The translations under genes and the position numbers were made by a program. 64,000 bases of DNA from Tyto alba (Eukaryota; Chordata; Aves; Strigiformes; Tytonidae). How positions within the stretch are numbered: the stretch's first letter is position 1; each line of letters begins with the position of its first letter. Under the pieces are notes generated by a model that did not search any database, was not told where the DNA came from, and was given only the letters and a program-made list of their open reading frames with translations. Of the stretch, positions 1 to 11,690 are shown one piece after another. The stretch is from assembly GCF_018691265.1 (NCBI RefSeq), contig NW_024881278.1:4664001-4728000 (forward strand), in the 5' to 3' direction.

Positions 1-2570
1 ATGGGCAAAACATCAACTAGAACAGGAGTTTTAGTCCTTAATGGAAAGTTTTCCACTTCAAACAACCACAACAAGTAGGAAAAATTAGCTTAAAAGTCGT
101 TCAGGACTGAAATAGTCAGAGCACGAAAAGTAACAGTGAAGAGTTTGCAACCTACAGCGTTTTCGCACTTTTTCTATTCCCTCTTCAGGCAAATGTGCCC
201 ATTCCAAGAAGTGAACTCTATGCTGCTAATTGTGTAAGTCAGGCAAATGAGAGTTCATGGTTTCAACAGTTGTTCCATCCTATGACAGGCTCATCTGGCA
301 GTACGTATCTTCTCAGCAAACACCAAATGGCCAAGTTGCCATGAGCAATCCATAGCCTCACACTGAGGGGGGGGGGGGGGGGGTGGAAAAAAAAAAAACA
401 AAACAAAAACAACAGAATTCAAACTGGGCTGCCCTTGAGCAATGGCATGAGTATTGCCCATCTCCAGAGAGAAAGGATTTGGCTACTTCCTGTTCCACTC
501 AAATAAGATTTATAGCTGATCATCATACAATAAGTGCTGGGTAAGGGTTATTAATCCTTCCAAACCCACTTCACATTAGTGACTAATTCAAACTTATTCG
601 GTGCATAAATCACAGGGTAATAAAGCATTATGTTTTCCCTCCTCTTTGGCTGTAGTTCTGAATCCTTGAGGGTGTTCTTTTTCAAGCCCCTAATCTATGT
701 GGCTCCAAACGTGCTGAGCTGAATTCTAATTTATAATCTCACTTCTCGCTCATGCAGCACTCCCCCTCTCCCCAGCACCTAACTTTCAAGTGTCCCACTT
801 TGTAGCGCACTGCCCTCCAATGAGTTCTCAATAAGAGAGCTCCAATCCAGCTCTAACAGCAGCTCCCCTGCCGAAGCTCACTTAGTTCTACAGAGACCTC
901 ATACACTGCTGAAGCACAGAGGTGAGAAGATTAATGAAGGGAATTTGCAAGGCAGGATGCATACGGAAAAGCTCAGCAATACTTCTGTCTGAGCTTCATT
1001 CTCATATAAATAGTTTGAGTGTATTAAAAATACAGAGCAGGTTATAGAGGGCGTTTTTCTTCATGCTCTGAAGACCACAGTGAAGACCACATTCTAAAAT
1101 ACAAAGTGATAAAAGACAGTGAAATGGTCTTCCCCTCCTCCCTTAGACATGGCTGCTTCCCTTTCACATGGAGACAACTCCCATGGCCAGAGCCACCCAC
1201 TAGAGGAGAACACTGCTCTCTCCATGTGTTTTAAATGTTCACACAACAGGGGATGTCTGCTACTACTCACTTGTACAGCAGTGTGCACAGTGGTCCCTGA
1301 TTTTGTTTGGTGAATCTAGATGCTGATTGAATGTAGTTTTTCAAAACTTTATTATGTTATTATGTATTTCCTTACATTTTCTGTCTTTCTGTTGAGAAAC
1401 CTAGTCTGGACAAAATAGCATGTGTAGGACAGAGGAGTTTCACGTTCTCAGAGTTAATCAAGCTTTTACACAAAGATGTGCAGATTGCTAATATTCTGAT
1501 GCTGCTATTTTAATACATGTCAACCTATGCATAAACTGTACTGCTGTGAATGAGGTCATTCTTTCTTCCTACAGCAACTAGCTGACACTCTTACAAACTC
1601 ATAAAACCACATGCAATTTGGCCCCACATTAGGAGGCTGGCATTTATCATAAATACACTTTGTCATAAGAACAACAAGCTCTTCGGTTTCCTCTAGAACA
1701 GTGCTTGGGGCTTTCACCTCTCAGAGTACTGTTACAATTCACAAATCTGATGTATACATAGAAAGCAGTGATCAATTAATCCAGCCCACAAGTCTGATTC
1801 AAAGATTTTATATCACGGAAAATTGTTCCGCAGATTCTCTCTACCATTAAAAAACTGGTACACTTTATTTTCTCTTATGGTCTGTACTTGTCATACCTTT
1901 GCTTCTATCGGAGCTTCACCATTTGACCAAGAAGGGCACTAATATAAATAATTTTCTCCCTACCTTACTATCTTCCCATTTTCTCTTAGACAAATCAAAG
2001 TGAGTTAAAACCTATCTGCAAAAGCAACTCCCAGTTTTTCACTGCTTCTAACCCACAGAAAGCCAACTGCCTCTGCGCTCTGCCAGCCAGCCAGGGCAGC
2101 TATTTTCTGACACAGGGGTGTGAAACACACACTAGGAGCTTTTGTTAAGAGTCCATGGCAGGATCTGAGTAGTCACAGTAAACTCCTTTTGTGAGCACCA
2201 GAGGGAACAGGTGCTTGAAGACAAAAGTAACTCATCCTAAAGCAGACATCTGAAATAGGTCACTTCAATCATCTTCTTAAATTCTCTTCGCTCATTGTAA
2301 CGGGAGCCCAGGATAAGTAACACAGAAGGAGGAGTTACCAGAACTGTAGCTATTTCCAGCAGCTTCCATCCAGGCACTGTATGTATATCTACAGTCCTCA
2401 TTTGTCTATAGCAGAGACAAAGCCACGGCTTGCCCTGGGTTTGAGAACTGGGAAGCCACCTGCATTGGGAGAAGGGACATGTTGGTCCTTCCTAACACTT
2501 AGAATGAGAAGCATCCAGGAAAAGTCTGGCTTTAGATTAACACCTCACTCTTCTCTGGTGTTTTTCATCT
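1..2570. other. unique non-coding sequence
   Basis: No gene or recognisable transposable element is seen. Open frames of about 64 codons on both strands near 1.1-1.3 kb overlap each other and have no protein-like character. The only structural landmark is the G-run/A-run junction at 367-398, listed separately. The stretch from 540 to 640 is AT-rich with several TAAT-like words, but nothing specific can be assigned. Confidence 0.6.
367..398. repeat. G17 homopolymer followed by A12
   Basis: Seventeen consecutive G residues (367-383), then TGG, then twelve A residues (387-398) and a short CAAAA-rich tail. Long G runs can form G-quadruplexes and are prone to replication slippage and sequencing error, so the exact length should not be trusted. 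Confidence 0.9.
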
Positions 2571-2700
2571 GTGGATCTCAAAGCATCTCACAAAGCAAAT
2601 CAGTGTTATTATTCCTGCTTCACTTATCCAAGGTCATCTAGCTTAGACACAAGCTGAACTCTAGAGCTCTGAAATGCTGCTCAGTACCACACCAGCCACT
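2571..2700 (-). repeat. ancient tRNA-derived SINE relic (MIR/CORE-SINE-like)
   Basis: Read on the plus strand, this matches the reverse complement of the amniote MIR-like SINE. It runs from GGATCTCAAAGCATCTCACA, through a TTATTATTCCTGCTTCAC stretch, to AAGGTCATCTAGCTTAGACA and a final ACACCAGCCAC. The segment order follows the consensus that I remember (tail, core, tRNA-like head). It is strongly diverged, so it is an old insertion. The family is assigned by memory, not by a search. Confidence 0.6.
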
Positions 2701-3239
2701 CACCCTCCCCTAAAAAAGCATTAATGTTATCCTCAGAAATATGGGAATTTGGGATTCACAATATGAATCTAAACCTGAGTTTCTAGGATAAATGAAAATA
2801 AAATAAGGGCAATTAGAAATGTAAATTTAATAAGCAACTTATCTGGACTGGGGTTTTAGGCATCTGCCTTGAGATTTGCAGTGTAGAAATAACATTGCTC
2901 TGACATCACAAGTATGTACTTCTGTGCATTGAGAAAATCCTGCTGTTTATTTGGATCTTTTGAAGTCTAGTATCAATATAGCTTCTTAGTCCCCAGAGCG
3001 TCCTCAAGGTTTGAGATGTGTATTTTTAACTTCTATACTTACTGACATTCCATTCACGCTATTTAGCTGTTCTCCCCATCAGGGCTTCATCAGCTATCGC
3101 TCTGATTTTGGCACCACCAGGCTTATTTGCTTTACCATTTCCTCAATGTCTGTGTGAAGAGGTGTGGCCTGCTAGGCCAATTAGTTCACCCACACAAAAA
3201 CTGTGTTAACTTAAGAGCTAAAGCTCTTTGAGGGCATTT

Positions 3240-3610
3240 TCCTACCGATGCAATCAGCGTAAACCAAGGAAATCATCACTTAAGGCAGCGCTGATGTGCG
3301 GGCCAGTTGTACACACCGCGTTTTACATGCCTTGCTGCCCACACGCCGTAATACCTGTGGGCTCTCACGGACCCCACTTCCACACAGGCAGCCCACCCTC
3401 ACCTCCAGGATTCAGCCACCCACAGAGCACCCACTCAGTCCCTGAAGCATACCCACCCACCACGGTAGGAACTGGAAGCGGCAGGAGGGAGAAAGCCCCT
3501 GGGGACAGCATGAAGCAGCAGCTCAGTGCCAGCGGGCACGGGGAGGAGCAGCATATCGCGTCCCCCTCAGAGATGTACCCCTGCAGAGCTCAGAGTACAC
3601 AAAGGCGGCT
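3240..3610. other. CpG-enriched patch with a 128-codon open frame
   Basis: CpG density is raised compared with the flanks, roughly 17 in 370 bp by hand count. The patch coincides with a plus-strand open frame from 3228 to 3614 rich in Pro, His and Ser. The frame shows no recognisable domain, signal peptide or membrane segment. High GC alone lengthens open frames, so this may be only a small orphan CpG patch. An unrecognised exon cannot be excluded. Confidence 0.3.
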
Positions 3611-6052
3611 TTGATTCCACTTTAAACTATTTTAGCTGCACTCAAACAACAGACTCACTTAAAGCTTCAAGAATCCCTTTAAAAAATCCTTCGCATCTGT
3701 CAAAATTTGTTCACTGAATTTTTCAAATCATGTTGCCAAAAAAGGGGAAAATAATTGATTCAAGAAATTTGATGGTTGGAGTAGCAACATTTTTTTAGCC
3801 TGAATACACAGTATTTTAGAAAGCTTGTTAAAAAACAGTGTGATGAGGAAGAGGATGGAAAGTGCTTCATTCGTGATTTATACTAATGTTGGATTTCAAG
3901 GGTGCCATTAAGGAAGTGCAGGTAGTGCCCGTCAAATACAACGTCACCACTTGGTTTTAATAAGGCAAAGAAGAGTCAGGGCTTTCAGGGCCTGGTATCA
4001 TCAGAAATGAAATGCATCCAGGAGACAGCAGGCCTCATCATAGCACTGCTCGAGTCCTCTGTGTTTCACACCTTGGTGCATTGGACAGGAAGATTATGAC
4101 CACGAGAAAAGTTGAATTCAGTCTCATTAGTAACAGTCTTGATGACAAATAACTATTTTCTCAGCAAAATTTTTCCCTCTGTATGACATCACTCACAATA
4201 AACCCATCCTGACACCATATGGTAAAGTACCAGACACAAGTAGGGCCTGGTCTTGGTGGCCAAGAATAAACTACGAATAAACACAGTCTGGAAGTCAGCA
4301 CTGTCCAAGCCATTGCATGTTGGCTTTACAGAGTGAAATGCAAAGAAGAAAAGTAAGTTGGACACACCAACCAAGTTGGCAGGAGCACAGGAATTTTTTT
4401 TTTTTTTAGCTGCCATAAAGACCTACTGAAACAAGAGCTTCCCAAATCTCTGCAGGTATGTCTGTGACTTTTCCATCATCAGTAGCCTGCTGCTTAGGGA
4501 AGCAGAGCATTAGGCTTTCTTTAAAGGAGTTTTAAAAGCCCCTCTGTTCACTTTCAACTATTCATCACAGTCATTTGAAGTTCTCTTTTGCACCCCCCTC
4601 CTTCTTCTTACTCACATCTGGTGCTGCATGCTACTATGCTGCAACCATAAATAATGAAGGAATGATGTGGAGATACTGAATGCTCTGTTCCAGTGTCCTC
4701 ACAGCCAACCATTCAATACAGTTCTTACAGTTCCACTACAATAAATACATAGGAGAAGGAGGTGGAGGTACAAAGTTCCTCATTCTAGAATACAGCTTTC
4801 AAATAGCACTTCATTAGCAGGGTCAGCAAGCGCATAGGGTGAAAAATAAATAATATATTATGAAAAGAGGATTTTCTCCCTCAGTGAGTACATTCACATA
4901 GAAATCTCCTGAACAGACAAGATTTAGCAAAAGCATTTCACAGAGAAGATCTCTGTCAATATTTGGTCTCCTGGCAAAACCTGGCATTTGCATCTCCGAC
5001 ATGCAAGAGGCTGAAGTGGGAGAAGGCTGTTTTTAATTGTCTTTGCTCCAAATATATGATACGACAGTATGTTGTCCCAACACATAAACTTGTTACGAGG
5101 TTACACAGATCATATCAGATAGTGCTCTGCATTTGGTGAGCCTTTCTGTAGCCACGTGATATTCCACCATTCTTGATCTCTGCTGTGCAAGCATATCCTA
5201 GTCCATGACTGATTTGTCTGATTATGGAAATGGAGGGGAAATTGCAATCAGTTTTGCAATTTTTCCAAATGACAGTTGAAATTACACTGACAGCATTAGG
5301 CCTGTTACCTTCTATTTTCCATCTTCACCAGAAGCTCCTTACTGCAGGTGTACGAGTTTCTCTGGAAAAGAAGCCTCTTTAAGTGGAGACTTGAAGAAAT
5401 GCGGTTTGGCCAGTGGTCATTAAATTGTTTAAATGCACAATTATGGAAGATGGCATTTCCAGTGGTGTAGGTAAACTGCAAGTCAAAGTCTAGAATGGAG
5501 CTGTGAAAACTGTGTTAGTCTCCTTTCAAAACTCTCCTTCCCTTACACTTATAGTGGAAAAAATCCCCTGAGAAGAAATACATTAGGGCCTATCTTCTCC
5601 ATAAAAGCTATTTTTAGTTTATCATTAAGGGCAAATATATTCATTCTGGGAATTTTCTGAAGATGATTTTGAGCTCCAGTGTCTTGGGGACAAGTACCAC
5701 TGTACTATTCATGTACTAGTGAGAACTGACCACAGAAAAAATGCTCCAGCTCTATGATTCACAACCCCATACAAACCAGGTCTCGCACACATCTTAAAAT
5801 GAATTAATCTCAAGACCTCTACAGGCCCCAGGGAAATAATGAGAAACCTTTTTAACTGTCCCAACACATTAGGCCCTTACATTTCTTGACTGCCCATCTT
5901 AATTTCTCAACCTTGTTGTACTGAATACTGATTTTTAAAAATTACTCACATCCACATACAGGAAGTTGCCTGCGAACTCAGACAATGAATGGAACACATG
6001 AAACTCAATAAAAAGGCAAAAGCTGTAGTAATGTAACGCAGTAAAGCATTTG

Positions 6053-6078
6053 GAGTGCCTCCTAGCAGGGAGGCACTC
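6053..6078. repeat. perfect 10-bp inverted repeat (hairpin)
   Basis: GAGTGCCTCC at 6053-6062 is followed by a 6-nt loop (TAGCAG) and the exact complement GGAGGCACTC at 6069-6078. The stem is short compared with a miRNA precursor and the flanks do not continue the pairing, so it is reported only as a structure. Confidence 0.7.
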
Positions 6079-7519
6079 AGGGGTTAAACTGGACTACAGT
6101 GAAAGAAATCACTGGTGAAGGGTTCATTTATTTACATTCCCATTAGAGGAGTCTACAAAGACATACATCAACAGAAACAAACCATTTTAGTACATTCATT
6201 GACTGAACATCCATCAGTGAACATGAGCTCTGCCAGCATGTCTTAGGAGTGACAAGACATTATTATTGCAGTGCCAAAGGAGAAGGGGGGCAGGGGAACG
6301 AACAAAAGGGAATGCTGATCCTTGCCTTAACAATGAGTCCCTATTCTCTTTCACTGCACCTGAGCTCCAAGGCTTCAAAACCAATGAACCTTTTTCATTG
6401 GCCACTAACAGATACGCTGTGGTTTGCTTCGTGCTTGATGGTATATGAGTCCTCAGTGGTGTACTACCTTATTTCCTTAGAAGGACCTCTTCCTCTCATA
6501 GCATCTCTTGACTACTGTATCACCTCTGCTAAACAAATTACATCATCTTGCTCATCAACCACATGCATCTTTGCTCCTTCCCCCTTCCTTCCCACTGTTT
6601 GCACTCACTGTTTATTTTTTTAAGCACCTAACCCTCTATTAATCCACCAGACAGTACTAAAGATCTATTTGTGAGAGACAGTGATTAGAGCTGTAAGCAC
6701 TCATTCTTTCCATGAAACACCTGTCTCCTTCAAATAACCAGAGAAAAAAAAATGCAGAAAGCAGGAAAAAACTGCTGGGGGAAATGGAGAAACATGAGAG
6801 AAAACTCCTAGTGTGATGAGAGCTACCAAACTTCAGACAGCAGTCCTCTTGCCTTCTTCAGTCAGTAGTGCAGAAAACACACACAGCATCTACAGTGCCA
6901 ACCTCACGTGCCTGTGACCCTGGTAGGCTCCTTATCAACCACGTCCCTGCTCTTCCAACTCTTAACAGAGTGCAAACTACTTAACTGAAATATTTTTTGC
7001 TGTTATTTTCTTTATTATTTTTTTTTGTTTGCCCAAAATTTAAATTAAAGAGGCTGACATCGGAAATATTTCAACCAGCTCCTTTTCTGAAACATCCTCA
7101 GGACCAAAACTGGACCTTCCCGTTGTCCCAGGTTTTGTGTCTTCCAACATCATGAAACATCTGTCCCGATTTTGAAAAATGAGTACTTTAAGAGAGCATG
7201 AACATGGCTTTGAATTTTCATAATCATTTTGGTCAATCATATAAAGATAACAGCAGCCTTTGTATATATGAACACATATAGAAAGGGTCAGTAATTAGAT
7301 GGCTGGTGGATTTATCTCCTTTGAACACAAAGGTAAGTGACAATATACAAACAAAAATACCAAGTGGCATAGCATGGCTCTGAGTCATTCTCTCTTATGA
7401 AATGAGAGAAAATTATATACCAAACAGATTGTATAAGCACCACAGGCAATAAGTGAAGCTGGAAGAAGGCCAGGCTACATTAATAGCTGCTATTTGATCT
7501 AGTCCAAGATCCCTAAACA

Positions 7520-7583
7520 CCCAATGCCTGATGAAGTCAGTGGAAAGGCTCCTATCAGTTTCAGGAGGTGCTGTATTGAACCC
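7520..7583. repeat. palindromic MITE-like element, copy 1
   Basis: The core TGATGAAGTCAGTGGAAAGG is followed by CTCCTATCAGTTTCAGGAGG, giving two arms that are imperfect inverted repeats. It resembles the widespread amniote palindrome with a GAAGTCAATGG core and a TTGACTTCAATGG counter-arm. Arms are degraded, so the copy is old. The element encodes nothing. Confidence 0.55.
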
Positions 7584-7889
7584 AACACAGCTGGCAAACA
7601 GTAACGCATGGAGCGAGGAGCAGAGCTGACGCTCCAGCCATGAAGTTCATCACTACGCTGAAAAGCAGGCTGTGGTAATACTCCCGGTAACCATATTTCA
7701 AGACGGATCAGCTTTTCCTCTTTACAGGGGAATCTGCCCTCTTGAGTACTTTTAAGCCTCTCAAATTAATGGGATTACTCAAGGAATAATGCACCACAGA
7801 ACCTGAATATTTATGGTAAATCTACCACAGCGATTTCCAATGTACCCTGATCCAAGAATTCTGAATAAAACATCAACAATGCAAAGATA

Positions 7890-7958
7890 GATCTTCAACT
7901 GATATAAATCAGCTGTTTCCCTTTCAAAGCAATGGAGCTGCAACAATTTGCAACTGAC
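7890..7958. repeat. palindromic MITE-like element, copy 2 (GTAAATCAG type)
   Basis: GATCTTCAACTGATATAAAT at the left and ATGGAGCTGCAACAATTTGC at the right are imperfect inverted counterparts. They match the amniote palindrome whose arms read GTGTAAATCAG...AGCTCC and GGAGCTACACC...ATTTAC. It lies about 310 bp from copy 1. The centre is altered compared with the remembered consensus. Confidence 0.5.
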
Positions 7959-9029
7959 AAAACCACAGTTTACCATTTTCAAAATTAAAATAATTTTTGC
8001 AGTATTTACAGCTAAGAGCAGACCCTTGCTTTTATTTTCTTCCTGTATAATAACAGCTCATTTCTTGTAAAATAATAGGTCATTTCTGTTGCCTCAAAGT
8101 GCAATTTTTCTTGCTTATTGCAAAACTGTAGGCACTGTAAGAAACTATTTAGATTCCAGTTGGTTTCTTTTAAGTTGCACTGCTTATACACTGGTAACTT
8201 CTTTAAGAAGTCCTCAAAGGAAATGAAGCGTGTGTTATGTAATCAAGTGTATATACAGGAATAATATAAAACACACCTTTTCATTGCTTTTCTAAACTGT
8301 TTTTGGAACTGATTCTGTTTGCAACACACAGAAAGAAATCCACATACACATATGCGTATAATGAGTATATATGTATGTAGACACATAGCTGTATCTATCT
8401 ACATATATCGTTATAGCAACAGTCATCCTTTCATACGGCTCATCAATAGCAGTTTTTACTCACCTGATGGGCAATTTGCCATCGGGGCCATCCTGTCTGT
8501 CAGCACACCTTATCTGCTACCATGCCTTTCTTCAGATCCGTAGTTACAAGTAAGAAAAGGTTGGATATCTGTCTCCTCCTAAACACAATAAAATTAAAGC
8601 TGTAATTAGCAGCCTGCCCTGGACAACCAGGTTACATTCCACTCCACAAGGAGAGCCCGTGCAGAAGCGACAGGCCCGTGCTGACAATATGCAAGCCAAA
8701 AGGAGAAAGGCCAAATGTGTTCAAACTCAGAATCAGACTGAAAACAAACGAGAACTAAACTCATCTTTCCTTCAGGAGGGTGAATTATGGAAAGGAGTTC
8801 ACGCTTGGATGGCACCAGGATTCCCACAGGGTAGTCTGGCTTGAAGAAACTGGGTTTCAGATAAATGAACTCACATGAAGTATTTTCCTATAGCGATACT
8901 GAATAGTCCCGTTAAAGTAAAAATTATGAACAAAAATAAGCAAAATGTTACTACCTTTCTGAATTACGGGATTTCAACAATTTCTCACCAAAATGAAGGT
9001 ATTAAAAGTACCTCAAACGTTATTAAGCC
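7959..9029. other. non-coding sequence upstream of the CpG island
   Basis: No gene is recognised. A degenerate TATG/TATC stretch at about 8345-8415 resembles a decayed microsatellite. The remainder is unique sequence with only short open frames. Confidence 0.5.
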
Positions 9030-9350
9030 TGTCGATTCTGTAGCTGCGCCCTGCGGTGGGGCCGCTGGAGGGGGCAGCCCCCACCTCCCCTCACAGCACG
9101 GCCGACGCCTGGGCACCTACAGCTCCAGGGGGAGCAGCAGCGCCGCCCTTCCAAAATAACGAGAGGTCAGCCGCAAGCGGCTCCTGCAGATTTTCCACAG
9201 AAGCCGGGCTCCCAGCGGTGGCTGAAATCCGCCCAGTTCCGTCTCAGCGGTGACAGTCGGCTGCGCGTCACTTGACCCCGCCATACAGACCCCAGTCTGT
9301 CCCGCCCCGACACCCCGCGGCCCACGAAACGCTGCCATTTTACGCTTCTA
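9030..9350. promoter_or_regulatory. CpG island, candidate promoter or first exon
   Basis: By hand count there are about 27 CpG dinucleotides between 9047 and 9344, while the flanking kilobases are CpG-poor. GC content is well above the flanks. Sp1-like CCCGCCCC lies near 9301. CGCTGCCATTTTA at 9330-9342 reads on the minus strand as a YY1-like AAAATGGCAGC, and its ATG opens a 73-codon minus-strand frame beginning MAAFRGPRG (9338 down to 9117). YY1 sites over a start ATG are common in vertebrate CpG-island promoters, so a minus-strand transcript is one reading. A plus-strand frame (9056-9253) and a donor-like GAG/GTCAGC at about 9165 leave the other direction open. A 14-bp palindrome AGCCGCAAGCGGCT is at 9169-9182. 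Neither frame resembles a known protein. Another seven or so CpGs occur out to 9520. The island call is firm; promoter function is inference. Confidence 0.6.
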
Positions 9351-11616
9351 CCAGAAATCTGGGTTCAGTGATGCCACTTCTCAGCCAACGGAGATCATCC
9401 ATCTTCATTAACCAACCTCAAGTAAGCAGCTATGTCAAATGAATTAGCACCATGCCCGTAATCCCATCACATATATTCTCATTAGAGTATCGGCGCTTCA
9501 GCTGACGGATCTGTCGTTAACGCAAACATACTTTAGCTCTGCTTATAATTGAAACCTTACTTCTGGCCAGCCACTTGGCGAGGAGAGCCAGGAGAACTAC
9601 TTTTTCCATGTTCACAAACATCTCCGCTAGTCCTTGGTGTCACCACCTGATTAGATCTCTGGCACCACTGGCTCCTCTTTGGCAACAAGGAGAGCATCGT
9701 CTCACCAAGCCTGCAGGCTTGCGTTAAAATTTGGACTTGAGGTTGAAGGCAGAACAGAAGGAATGGCAGATGTCCCATGTAACAAACTTGCTTTTCTGCA
9801 GATCAGCTGGTTTTTCCTCAGTAAAAAGGAATAATTAACTAATGAGATCAATCAAGAACACAGGGTACCCGAAGCTACTGTTCCTCCCAAACCTTGCCTA
9901 CGTATTTGAACAGTAAAAGAGATATAAAAAACCAGATCAAAGTCCCAGGTTCCACCAAACCCTCCTTGAGCCAACAGAGTTTAGCTGCTGAGTTGTAACA
10001 CAGACAATGTGTGAACACTACGCAAGTTCACACCTTGGCCAAACCCGGGCAAACACATGGGAGGCAAAAAGTCCATCCCAGTGTCCTGATTTCCAGTCCT
10101 CTTCTCCGAAACAGTTGTAACATTTTAATGTACGCAAAATGATGTATTCTTCCCTGTGCTCGGTCTCAGAAACTGCTGAAGCATTTCTGCCGATCATTTG
10201 CAAAGAAATTCAGCCTGAAGCAGACCTCAGCATGTACAATTTCAGCACGCATGGTAAAAGTTTAACAACATTAGAGGCTGCCACAATAGAAATTGTTGGG
10301 CATCACTGGTTTCACTTATAATAATGAAACTTGGTTGAAAGCTAGGAGCAGTTTGATGTAGTAGTTTTACACAATAAATACAACTTTTTTTGAAACAAAA
10401 TTGTTTTACAGAAACTGACTTCAGCTAAATGTTTTAATTTTCTGAGTTAGTCTTGACTCATAGGTTTTATTCTCACCATATCACTGTATTTCATTGTTTC
10501 AACTTATACATACATTACATGAAAACAAATGTTAATATATACCACATGTGCATACTGTTATACTCTGTTCAGTATTACTGTTACACTACACTCTATGATA
10601 ATATGAAATCACTATTATCGAATGCCGTATTTCCAAATTTCAGAAACAAAATGTTTTGACGCTTCCAAAGTAAAACTTCTCAGAATATCCCCTGCACAGC
10701 GAGTGTTCAACTCACTCCAAACTCAGTGAGTACCTGATATCTCAATGGGGTATGCAAACTCATTTTGAAACTTCAAATTTTACTTCAATAGAGAAAGTTC
10801 TAGTTTCCAACCAATTCTACCAACAATGTATAACACCTATATGACTGCCTTGAGACTCCAAAGTGCTCAAGTAAATAGAAGTTCAGCATCTGTGAAAATG
10901 AGACATCTGGTCAATGAGAAAAAAATCAGAGTTTCTTCCTCTAATATTCAAAACAGCGAGGGTTTTGTTTAATACTGAACAACTTTGCCCAGGAAAAAAA
11001 AAAAAGAACTTAATACGTAATGCTACCATTGGGCAGTTTGTACCTATGTTCCTGTCATTCATCTATGTTTTGCAGAGCTTAAATTATTGAAGCTTTGCAA
11101 TTTGCATAACTTGTTCATATACAAAAGCAGAGCAACCATAACAGTAAACTGGAAAGATTTTCATGTTTTGTTGTTAAACACTACCAGACCCCTCCCCAAA
11201 TATCCATGGCCTTCCCTGAGGTTCTCATCACTGACTCCATCCCCATTACCAATCTCCATCATCCAAGAAATACAGTTCATGAAACACAGACCATGACCAC
11301 AAAACTAAGACCCAAAGCTTGTTATGAGACGTGCAGGGTTCAGCTGAAAAATCAAACTTCCTCAGAGGAGTAGCCAGAAACCTGGTCTTGTGAGGCACAT
11401 CTAGAGGCCACCTTGGCATGGCAGGAGGCTGAGGCCATCGCTGGAATTGACTGAGAGCGCCTCGATCTATGGCGCAGCAGAAATTGCCCTGCCTCTATCT
11501 TACCCTTCTGTTCCAACAAGTTCTCGGTCCTTTTTCTCACATCTGTCACCCACACTGCGTGGACAAGTCTGCTCCTCCTGGCCCGTTCCTTACACCACGG
11601 TGTCAATAGCAACAGT
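9351..11616. other. non-coding sequence, no gene recognised
   Basis: Unique, mostly AT-rich sequence after the CpG island. The only structure is short homopolymers, such as A12 near 10995. GC rises again from about 11380 to 11600 without a recognisable exon. Confidence 0.5.
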
Positions 11617-11690
11617 GCAAGGCAGGAACCATCTCGAACTGATTTTTTCAAGCACAGTGAGTATCTTGGGGCATTTCACTAATATAAGCC
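11617..11690 (+). repeat. 3' end of ancient SINE-like repeat
   Basis: AAGGCAGGAACCATCTCG followed by TTTTCAAGCACAGTGAGTAT and TTGGGGCATTTCACTAATAT resembles the tail of amniote SINEs, which reads roughly GGGCAGGGACC...TGTACAGCGCC...TGGGGC...AATA. It is heavily diverged and the head is not seen. Confidence 0.4.

Larger units (their letters stand above)
2701..7500. other. non-coding sequence, no gene recognised
   Basis: Mostly unique sequence. It contains a modest CpG-rich patch (3240-3610) and a perfect 10-bp hairpin (6053-6078), both listed separately. A short AAGCTCTTTGAGGGCA match near 3223 resembles the tail of ancient L2/MIR-type elements but is too short to call. Open frames of 60-128 codons here resemble no protein family that I know. 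Confidence 0.55.
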
